From positions 1,116,001 through 1,180,000 of the forward strand of contig NZ_CP060494.1 in the NCBI RefSeq assembly GCF_014334115.1: a stretch of 64,000 nucleotides of DNA. Reading direction: 5' to 3'. Positions 57,878 through 64,000 of the stretch are shown here, piece after piece. Below the pieces are notes generated by a model. The model ran no database searches and had not been told where the DNA came from. It worked only from the letters and a program-made list of their open reading frames with translations. A program made the position numbers and the translations under genes. Positions within the stretch are counted from its first letter, which is position 1, and each line of letters opens with the position of its first letter. Source of the stretch: Sphingosinithalassobacter sp. CS137. Lineage in GTDB: Bacteria > Pseudomonadota > Alphaproteobacteria > Sphingomonadales > Sphingomonadaceae.

Positions 57878-58759
57878 CTATTTCGCGCCGAGCGCCTTGA
57901 TGATCCCGGAAAAGTCGAGTCCGCCGCTGCCTGCGTCCGAAAAGCGCTGGTAGAGCTCGGCCGCGCGCGCGCCCATCGGGGTCTGCGCATCGACGCTCGA
58001 CGCGGCTTCCATCGCCAGCCGCAGGTCCTTCAGCATCAGCGCCGCCGCAAAGCCGCCCGCATAGTCGCGATCGGCGGGGCTTTCGGGCCCGACGCCGGGG
58101 ACGGGGCAATAGCTGGTCATCGACCAGCTCTGCCCCGAGGAGACGCTGGCGATGTCGTAGAAGGTCTGCGGATCGAGCCCGAGCTTCTCGGCCAGCACGA
58201 ACGCCTCGCAGGTGGCGATCATCGTCGCACCGAGCAGCATGTTGTTGCAGATCTTGGCCGCCTGGCCCGCGCCGTTGCCGCCGGCGTGGATCACCGTCTT
58301 GCCCATGTCCTCGAGAAAGCCCTGCGCCCGCTCGAACCCGCTGCGGCTGCCGCCGACCATGAAGGTGAGCGTCCCCGCCGCCGCCGCGGCGATCCCGCCC
58401 GAAACCGGCGCGTCGACCGCGGTCAGCCCCTTCGCCGATGCGGCGTCGGCGACGCGCCGCGCGGTTTCGACGTCGATCGTCGAGCAATCGATCAGAACCG
58501 CGGTGCGCTCGGCATTGCCGAATACGCTGTCGGCATAGACCTGTTCGACGTGCCGGCCCGCGGGCAGCATGGTGACGACCGCCTCGGCGCCCTTCACTGC
58601 GTCGGCGGCGCTGTCGCAGACGAGGCAGCCGGCCTTCTTCGCCTTCGCCAGCGCCTCTTCGGACAGATCGAAGGCATGGACGTCATGCCCCGCCTTGGCG
58701 AGGTTCGCGGCCATCCCGCCGCCCATATTGCCCAGTCCGATAAATGCTACGCGTGCCAT
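57878..58759 (-). CDS. mmsB: 3-Hydroxyisobutyrate dehydrogenase
   Basis: 293 aa. Rossmann fold MARVAFIGLGNMGGGMAANL, substrate motif VDAPVSGGIAAAAAGTLTFM, and catalytic Lys in GGNGAGQAAKICNNMLLGAT. Oxidises 3-hydroxyisobutyrate to methylmalonate semialdehyde in valine catabolism. Last enzyme of the local valine cluster. Confidence 0.96.
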   Translation of the reverse strand: MARVAFIGLGNMGGGMAANLAKAGHDVHAFDLSEEALAKAKKAGCLVCDSAADAVKGAEAVVTMLPAGRHVEQVYADSVFGNAERTAVLIDCSTIDVETARRVADAASAKGLTAVDAPVSGGIAAAAAGTLTFMVGGSRSGFERAQGFLEDMGKTVIHAGGNGAGQAAKICNNMLLGATMIATCEAFVLAEKLGLDPQTFYDIASVSSGQSWSMTSYCPVPGVGPESPADRDYAGGFAAALMLKDLRLAMEAASSVDAQTPMGARAAELYQRFSDAGSGGLDFSGIIKALGAK

Positions 58760-58776
58760 ATCGCTTCAATCCCAAT

Positions 58777-58854
58777 CCGTTCGTGTCGAGCGCAGTCGAG
58801 ACACCGTGCGCCCTACCGTGCCGCACGTCCCTCGACCTCGCTCGGGACGAACGG
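58777..58854. repeat. Inverted-repeat (REPIN-like) element, copy 1
   Basis: 78 bp between mmsB and the enoyl-CoA hydratase gene. CCGTTCGTGTCGAGC.CAGTCGAGAC at the left is inverted at the right as GTCCCTCGAC..GCTCGGGACGAACGG. Near-identical arms occur in copy 2 at 60924-61000 in the same orientation. Confidence 0.88.
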
Positions 58855-58901
58855 AGTCGCGAGGGCATGGCGCGTCCGGCCACACTCCGACGCGACCGTC
58901 A

Positions 58902-59678
58902 TCATCTGCCCGTCCACTTGCCTTCGCGCTTCTCGACGAACGCGCTCATCCCCTCGCTCTGGTCCGCCGTGCCGAACAGCGCGTGGAACAGGCGGCGTTC
59001 GAATGCGACGCCCTGCGCCAGCGTCGTCTCATACGCCGCGTTGACCATTTCCTTGTTCGCCTTGACCGCGAGCGGCGCCATGCCCGCGATCAGCTCGGCG
59101 GTCTTGAGCGCATCGTCGAGCAGCTCGTCGGCGGGCAGGATACGGCTGACGAGCCCAGCGCGCTCGGCCTCGTGCGCATCCATCATCCGGCCGGTGAGGC
59201 ACATTTCCATCGCCTTGGCCTTCCCGACCGCGCGCGTGAGCCGCTGCGACCCGCCCATGCCCGGCGAGACCGCGAGCTTGATCTCGGGCTGACCGAACTT
59301 GGCCGTTTCGGCCGCGAGGATGAAGTCGCACATCATCGCCAGCTCGCACCCGCCGCCCAGCGCATAGCCGGCGACCGCGGCGATGATCGGCTTGCGCGTG
59401 CGCGTGAACGCATCCCAGCCCGCGAAGAAATCATGGCCGTACATGTCGGCGAAGCCCTGCGCCTGCATCTCCTTGATGTCGGCGCCGGCGGCGAATGCCT
59501 TTTCGCTGCCGGTGAGGACGGCGCAGCCCTGCGAGTCATCGGCATCGAAGGCGCGCATCGCCGCGAGCAGCTCGTCGAGCACCTGGCTGTTGAGCGCGTT
59601 GAGCGCCTTGGGGCGATTGAGCGTGACCAGCGTGACGGCGCCGCGCTGCTCCACGGTGATCGTTTCAGTGTCGGCCAT
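58902..59678 (-). CDS. Enoyl-CoA hydratase
   Basis: 258 aa crotonase. Oxyanion-hole sequences [17 protein letters not shown] and [20 protein letters not shown], with catalytic Glu in GGGCELAMM and [20 protein letters not shown]. Hydrates methacrylyl-CoA to 3-hydroxyisobutyryl-CoA in the valine pathway by position; it may serve fatty-acid oxidation too. ATG at 59678 chosen. Confidence 0.93.
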   Translation of the reverse strand: MADTETITVEQRGAVTLVTLNRPKALNALNSQVLDELLAAMRAFDADDSQGCAVLTGSEKAFAAGADIKEMQAQGFADMYGHDFFAGWDAFTRTRKPIIAAVAGYALGGGCELAMMCDFILAAETAKFGQPEIKLAVSPGMGGSQRLTRAVGKAKAMEMCLTGRMMDAHEAERAGLVSRILPADELLDDALKTAELIAGMAPLAVKANKEMVNAAYETTLAQGVAFERRLFHALFGTADQSEGMSAFVEKREGKWTGR

Positions 59679-59860
59679 CGAAAAAAGCCCCTCCATCCGT
59701 CAGTTACAGGTTCCACGCACGGTTGCCGTGCTGCGGAGAGTCACACTAAGGTCGCACCTCCGCGCGCGTGCGCCCGCGCTCATGTGCGCGCACGCCTGCG
59801 CGCGTGAAGGCGATTCTATGCCGTCGCTTGGCATAGTTCGGCCGTGTAGGACAGCGGGCA

Positions 59861-60910
59861 TCAGCCCGGCGTCCACGCCTCGCCATCGGGCAGCGGCGCG
59901 AAGATCGTGTCGATGCGGTGCGCAGTGACGCCTTCGGGAGTGTCGGGATTCCACCGGGGGGCATTGTCCTTGTCGACGATCACCGCACGCACGCCTTCGA
60001 GGAAATCGTGGCGCTGGACCACGCGGCTGGCGACGGCGAACTCCTGACGCATCTCGTCCTCGAAGGTGGGCATGGTGCTGCCATCGAGCAGCAGCTTCAG
60101 GCTGACCTTCATCGCCTGTGGCGATTTGGTGCGCAGCGTTTCGAGCTGCTGGCGCACCCATTCGTCGCCCTCGGCTTCGGTCTCGAGCGCGGCGAACACC
60201 TCCTCAAGCCGGTCGGACGCGAACAGCCGGTCGATCGCATTGCCATGCGCGACGATGCGGGCATCGGGCGCGGGGCTGGCGCAATCGTCGAGAATCGCCT
60301 CGATATCGCCGGGCGATTCGGCGATGCGCGCCTTGGCTTCCTCGAGCCGATCGGCGTGGAGATAGTGAGTCGCCAGCCCGAGCGCGAGACATTCGGCGCC
60401 GTCGAGCCGATGGCCGGTGAGCGCGATATACTGACCCATGCGGCCCGGCAGCCGCGAGAGATACCAGCCGCCGCCCACGTCCGGGAACAGGCCGATACCG
60501 GTTTCGGGCATCGCGAACTTCGTATTCTCGGTCGCGACACGATATCTCGCGGGCAGCGAAATGCCGACGCCGCCGCCCATGGTGATCCCGTCCATGAAGC
60601 TGACCACCGGCTTGGCATAGGTGAACAGCCGGTGGTTCATCCGATATTCCTCGCGGAAGAATTCCCGCGCCTCGGCGCCGTCGCTCGCGCCGGATTCGGC
60701 GAGCATGCGAATGTCGCCGCCTGCACAGAAACCGCGGCCCTCGGCATGATCGATCAGCACCGCCTCGATCGCGGTATCGCCGCGCCATTCGTCGAGCGCG
60801 GCCGAAATCGCGCGGCACATGCCGGTGTTCAGCGCGTGGATCGCCTTGGGGCGATCGAGGCGGATGCGGCCCGCGCGGCCAGTGGTCTGGATAAGAATGT
60901 CTTCGGTCAA
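59861..60910 (-). CDS. 3-Hydroxyisobutyryl-CoA hydrolase
   Basis: 349 aa crotonase-fold hydrolase, longer than hydratases as expected for HIBCH. Motifs GRGFCAGGDIRMLAESG, FMDGITMGGGVGISLPARYR and MPETGIGLFPDVGGGWYLSR are present. Start is TTG (LTEDILIQTTGRAG) because GGGGAG lies 7 nt upstream; the open frame beyond is the REPIN at 60924-61000 translated in frame. Releases 3-hydroxyisobutyrate. Confidence 0.93.
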   Translation of the reverse strand: MTEDILIQTTGRAGRIRLDRPKAIHALNTGMCRAISAALDEWRGDTAIEAVLIDHAEGRGFCAGGDIRMLAESGASDGAEAREFFREEYRMNHRLFTYAKPVVSFMDGITMGGGVGISLPARYRVATENTKFAMPETGIGLFPDVGGGWYLSRLPGRMGQYIALTGHRLDGAECLALGLATHYLHADRLEEAKARIAESPGDIEAILDDCASPAPDARIVAHGNAIDRLFASDRLEEVFAALETEAEGDEWVRQQLETLRTKSPQAMKVSLKLLLDGSTMPTFEDEMRQEFAVASRVVQRHDFLEGVRAVIVDKDNAPRWNPDTPEGVTAHRIDTIFAPLPDGEAWTPG

Positions 60911-60923
60911 ATCCTGCTCCCCG

Positions 60924-61000
60924 CCGTTCGTGTCGAGCAAAGTCGGGACACCGCGCGCTGCGCTCGCTGCACGTCCCTCGACTGTGCTGGGGACGAACGG
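60924..61000. repeat. Inverted-repeat (REPIN-like) element, copy 2
   Basis: 77 bp between the HIBCH and acyl-CoA dehydrogenase genes. CCGTTCGTGTCGAGCAAAGTC at the left and GTCCCTCGACTGTGCTGGGG plus ACGAACGG at the right form imperfect inverted arms. Same layout and orientation as the element at 58777-58854. Confidence 0.88.
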
Positions 61001-61019
61001 CTCGTGTGTGGCCACGCGC

Positions 61020-62165
61020 TCACTGCCGCGTCAGTTCGCGGCCGATGATCAGGCGCATCACCTGATTGGTGCCTTCGAGGATCGAATGCACGCGCAAGTC
61101 GCGCCAGAAGCGTTCGATCGGGTAATCCATCAGATAGCCGTAGCCGCCGTGGAGCTGGAGCGCGCGATCGACCACCGACGAACCCGTGTCGGTGGCGAAT
61201 CGCTTCGCCATCGCCGCGAATCGAGTCTTGTCGGGCGCGTTGGCCGTCACCTTTGCGGCAGCGAGATAGAGCAGCGCGCGCGCCGCCTGAAGCTCGGTAT
61301 CCATGTCGGCCAGCGTAAACTGGGTATTCTGGAAATCTGCGATCGGGCGGCCGAACTGCTGACGGTCGCGGGTATAGGCGATCGCCTCGTCGAGACAGCG
61401 CTGCGCGCCGCCCAGCGAGCAGGCACCGATGTTGAGCCGGCCGCCGTCGAGCCCCATCATCGCGATGCGGAAGCCCTCGCCCTCGGCGCCGACGAGATTC
61501 TCCACCGGCACGCGGACTTCATCGAGGATCACTTGGGCGGTGGGCTGCGAATGCCAGCCGAGCTTGCGCTCCTGCGCGCCGAAGCTGACGCCCGGCATGT
61601 CCTTTTCGATCACCAGGCAGCTGATGCTGCCCGAGCCGGTATCGCCGGTGCGCACCATGGTCACATAGATTTCGTTCTCGCCGCCGCCCGAAATGAACTG
61701 CTTGGTGCCGGTGACGACATAATGGTCGCCATCGCGCACCGCCTGGGTCTTTAGCGCCGCCGCATCCGATCCCGACGAGGGTTCGGTGAGGCAATAGCTC
61801 GCCAACCGGTCCATGGTGACGAGGCTCGGCAGGTACTTCGCTTTCACCGCGTCCGAGCCGAACCGGTCGATCATCCAGCTCGCCATGTTGTGGATCGAGA
61901 TGAAGGCGCTGGTGGAGGGGCAGCCATAGGCCATCGCCTCCATGATCAACGCCGCCTCGAGCCGGCCAAGGCCGATGCCGCCCGATTCCTCGGAGACATA
62001 GATGGCGGCGAAGCCCAGCTCGGCCGCCGACCTGATCGTGTCGCGCGGGAAGATGTGCTTCTCGTCCCATTCGCCGGCGTGCGGCGTGATGTTGTCGGCG
62101 GTGAAGCGCTGCGCCATTTCCTGAATCGCGCGCTGATCGTCGGTAAGCTCGAACTGGTCGGTCAT
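61020..62165 (-). CDS. Isobutyryl-CoA dehydrogenase (acyl-CoA dehydrogenase family)
   Basis: 381 aa FAD enzyme. YCLTEPSSGSDAAALKT and TGTKQFISGGGENEIYVTMV (FAD/substrate loops); catalytic Glu in RVHSILEGTNQVMRLIIGRE. By cluster membership it oxidises isobutyryl-CoA to methacrylyl-CoA; family alone could also be isovaleryl- or short-chain. ATG at 62165 with GAGGA at good spacing; overlaps the lipoprotein stop. Confidence 0.92.
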   Translation of the reverse strand: MTDQFELTDDQRAIQEMAQRFTADNITPHAGEWDEKHIFPRDTIRSAAELGFAAIYVSEESGGIGLGRLEAALIMEAMAYGCPSTSAFISIHNMASWMIDRFGSDAVKAKYLPSLVTMDRLASYCLTEPSSGSDAAALKTQAVRDGDHYVVTGTKQFISGGGENEIYVTMVRTGDTGSGSISCLVIEKDMPGVSFGAQERKLGWHSQPTAQVILDEVRVPVENLVGAEGEGFRIAMMGLDGGRLNIGACSLGGAQRCLDEAIAYTRDRQQFGRPIADFQNTQFTLADMDTELQAARALLYLAAAKVTANAPDKTRFAAMAKRFATDTGSSVVDRALQLHGGYGYLMDYPIERFWRDLRVHSILEGTNQVMRLIIGRELTRQ

Positions 62166-62644
62166 CATTCCTCGCAACGGGTATAGGTGACGGGCGGCAT
62201 CTCCGCCTGCTCGCGGCGCAGGCGCCGTCCGTCGTCCAGCAGGGTGAGCGTGTTGGTCTGCGTCCAGGTTTCGCCTTCGCCGGTGAAGGCCAGATCGAGG
62301 AGGATGCTGGAATCGGAGAGCTGCTCGACTCGCCCCGGGGTGGCGGCCGATTCGTAGAAGACGAGCGTGTCCGGCTCGATCCGGAGCCGCTGCTCGGCGC
62401 CGCGCGCACAGCCCCCCTCGCCCGCCGACCAGACGCCGCGATACCCCATCGGGATCGGGCCGTGGCGGGTATCGGTGGCGGCGGCGACCGAAGGAGTGGG
62501 CTCGGGCGTGGGAGGCCCGGCGGGCGCGGAAGCCGGCTCTTCGGCCGCCCCGCCGCTGGGCATCGGCTCAGGCTGCGACGGCGATTGCGCCTCGCAGCCG
62601 GCGAGCAATGCCGCAGCCGTGGCGAGCGCGACGATACGCATCAT
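62165..62644 (-). CDS. Predicted lipoprotein, unknown
   Basis: 159 aa. Signal MMRIVALATAAALLAGC has a good lipobox; a Pro/Ala/Ser/Glu-rich linker of about 40 residues precedes a small domain with MGYRGVWSAGEGGCARGAEQ and ending MPPVTYTRCEE. I recognise no family. It overlaps both neighbours by a few bases (ATGA), so it belongs to the valine-catabolism/deacetylase operon by layout. Confidence 0.7.
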   Translation of the reverse strand: MMRIVALATAAALLAGCEAQSPSQPEPMPSGGAAEEPASAPAGPPTPEPTPSVAAATDTRHGPIPMGYRGVWSAGEGGCARGAEQRLRIEPDTLVFYESAATPGRVEQLSDSSILLDLAFTGEGETWTQTNTLTLLDDGRRLRREQAEMPPVTYTRCEE

Positions 62645-63618
62645 GGACGGGTCTCCTCATGCAGAACGCGCGCGGCGAACAGCGGGGCGGCGATCGCAGT
62701 GTCGTTTCGCTCGTACCAGCGCGGCGGCGGCAGATCCTGTTCCCAAGCCAGCATCTCCGTCAAGGTGCCGTTGGCGAAGGGCACGTCGGGCAGCGCGCGG
62801 TAGATCGGATCGGCGAACGCCGCGTCGGCAGTGACGATCGTCCAGCCGGCCTCGCGCAGCGCGGCGACGAGATCTTCGACGAACAGCGCGGCGAGATCGG
62901 TCTCGTGAAGCAGCAGCATGTGCGCGGGCGAGCGGCCGATCGCGCGCTGCGCGAGCCGATCGGCGAACTCGGCGGATTCGAGATGAGTCTCGACATAGAG
63001 GTCACGCAGCGCGTCGAGGTCGATGTCCTTGCCCGCGCGCCGCGCATCGACCGCGAGCTGCTCCATATGCCAGTCCGATCCGTCGACGGTGACATAGCCG
63101 TTGGACAACCCGCGCTCGGCAAGCCCGGCGCGGACCGCATCGCGCTTCGCCTTGTCGCGCCCGCCTTCGTCGAGAAACGGATAGCGGAACCAGGGACGAT
63201 AGCCAGGGCGGCCGCGCAGCCACGCCTCGGCGCGGTCGATATCGGCGAGATAGTCAGCAGCGGACATCGCCGAGAGGTGCGGATGGCTATTCGTGTGGTT
63301 GGCGATCACATGGCCGGCCGCGACATAGGCATCGATCGTCCGCGCGTCGCCGTCGGCAGGTGCGATCCGGGCGGGATTGACGAAGAAGGCGGCTTGCTCG
63401 ACTCCGGCCGTGCGCAACGAAGCGATGAGCATCGCCGGGCGCTCGGCGGGAGCGACGAACGCGCCGGGGCCGCGCGGAACATCGTCGAAACTGAGGGCGA
63501 TGCGCTTGCCGGGCGTTTCTTCGGCATTCGCCAGCGGCAGCAGCTGATGCACGGTCAGTTCGCGCGGCAACAGCATAGTCACCAGCGCGACGAGGAGGAG
63601 AAGGGCGCGGACCGTCAC
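62641..63618 (-). CDS. Exported polysaccharide deacetylase family protein
   Basis: 325 aa. N-terminal hydrophobic segment VRALLLLVALVTMLLPRELT (signal or anchor). NodB motif 1 ALSFDDVPRGPG with the Asp pair; motif 2 NHTNSHPHLSAMS with metal-binding His residues; motif 3 FRYPFLDEGGRD. Closer to the XynD/NodB-type outlier with DDVP than to WalW. GTG at 63618 chosen; upstream residues overlap the RidA gene. Substrate unknown. Confidence 0.85.
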   Translation of the reverse strand: MTVRALLLLVALVTMLLPRELTVHQLLPLANAEETPGKRIALSFDDVPRGPGAFVAPAERPAMLIASLRTAGVEQAAFFVNPARIAPADGDARTIDAYVAAGHVIANHTNSHPHLSAMSAADYLADIDRAEAWLRGRPGYRPWFRYPFLDEGGRDKAKRDAVRAGLAERGLSNGYVTVDGSDWHMEQLAVDARRAGKDIDLDALRDLYVETHLESAEFADRLAQRAIGRSPAHMLLLHETDLAALFVEDLVAALREAGWTIVTADAAFADPIYRALPDVPFANGTLTEMLAWEQDLPPPRWYERNDTAIAAPLFAARVLHEETRP

Positions 63619-63658
63619 GACGCCGGCGCCTCGCCCGACGAAATGACCGGGCCGGATG

Positions 63659-64000
63659 TCAGCCGCTGCATTCGCTCTCCCCTCCGACGATCGCATCCGC
63701 CTCGATCTCGACCTTCCACTCCGGGCGGAGCAGCGCCGAGACGACGACCATCGTAGCCGCGGGACGCGCAATCGCCAGCCACCGCCCATGCGCGGCGCCG
63801 ACCGCCTCGGCATCGGCGGGGTCGGTGATGAACATGCGCGTGCGCACGATATCGGCGCCGCGGCCGCCGAGATCCTCGATCGCCTTGAAGATCAGCGCAA
63901 AGCAGCGATCGGCCTGCGCGTCGGCATCTCCCGGAGTCGAGCTGCCGTCGGCTTCGATCGGGGCGGTGCCGGCGACGGTGATCGTGTCGCCGGTGCGCAC
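63659..64000 (-). CDS. RidA family protein, N-terminus cut by window edge
   Basis: 113 residues visible. VRTGDTITVAGTAPIEADGS, ADRCFALIFKAIEDLGGRGA and TRMFITDPADAEAVGAAHGR with VSALLRPEWKVEIEADAIVG are the family core, including the Arg of the substrate pocket. RidA proteins hydrolyse reactive enamine/imine intermediates. The first codon inside the window reads GTG but the family normally has about 20-30 residues more, so the gene continues to the right. Confidence 0.85.
   Translation of the reverse strand: MRTGDTITVAGTAPIEADGSSTPGDADAQADRCFALIFKAIEDLGGRGADIVRTRMFITDPADAEAVGAAHGRWLAIARPAATMVVVSALLRPEWKVEIEADAIVGGESECSG

Noticed and set aside
59740..59815. GC-rich alternating CGCG/GTGC tract as a regulatory palindrome
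   Set aside because: It forms several imperfect hairpins but matches no known element and has no T tract; too weak to call.
60910..61015. Longer N-terminus for the 3-hydroxyisobutyryl-CoA hydrolase
   Set aside because: The extra residues come from the inverted-repeat element; a TTG with a good Shine-Dalgarno lies at the conserved start.

Overview
The window is a high-GC alphaproteobacterial chromosome segment, most likely from Sphingomonadales (Sphingomonas or a close relative). The reasons are the ribosomal protein order, a CtrA-type regulator, a PhoK-like phosphatase, the short ilvA, the style of the dispersed palindromic repeats, and near-complete matches to sphingomonad protein termini. 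No rRNA, tRNA, CRISPR array, prophage or classical insertion sequence is visible.

Layout. 1-8.5 kb holds a truncated panB, a membrane protein/XRE-regulator pair, and a minus-strand run: 2OG-Fe(II) oxygenase, membrane protein, ArsC-like reductase, lipoprotein, guaA, lipoprotein, prolyl oligopeptidase. 8.5-31.6 kb is the combined str-S10-spc-alpha ribosomal supercluster, transcribed leftwards from rpsL to rplQ. It has two interruptions. A small GIY-YIG nuclease gene framed by about 100-bp direct repeats lies between tuf and rpsJ. Three non-ribosomal genes (unknown 316-aa protein, polysaccharide deacetylase, SRPBCC protein) lie between adk and rpsM, and the alpha block restarts from its own promoter. 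31.8-44.8 kb holds a membrane protein plus bactofilin, a DUF4142 protein, the lpd/pdhC pair of the pyruvate dehydrogenase complex, a thioesterase, a universal stress protein, an RcnB-like protein, fRMsr, arfB/rluA, the wrbA-pirin/LysR divergon and ctrA. 44.8-56.8 kb holds an amidohydrolase, ilvA, bpt, a circularly permuted ATP-grasp/alpha-E/transglutaminase-like operon, a redoxin-DsbD pair and a PhoK-like alkaline phosphatase. 56.8-64 kb holds a beta-helix protein, a valine-degradation cluster (isobutyryl-CoA dehydrogenase, 3-hydroxyisobutyryl-CoA hydrolase, enoyl-CoA hydratase, 3-hydroxyisobutyrate dehydrogenase), a lipoprotein, a deacetylase and a truncated RidA-family gene.

The most notable observations are as follows. 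(1) A single-gene GIY-YIG cassette sits 8-9 bp from two direct copies of a bipartite palindromic repeat inside the ribosomal supercluster. (2) The first membrane protein looks like two tandem paralogous genes fused by a one-base change in a G run. (3) The transglutaminase-like protein of the ATP-grasp operon lacks the catalytic Cys, and the ATP-grasp gene carries a hexanucleotide Ser-Gln repeat. (4) RpsL carries Arg at position 88, a known streptomycin-resistance substitution. (5) Several REP/REPIN-like palindromes lie inside operons.
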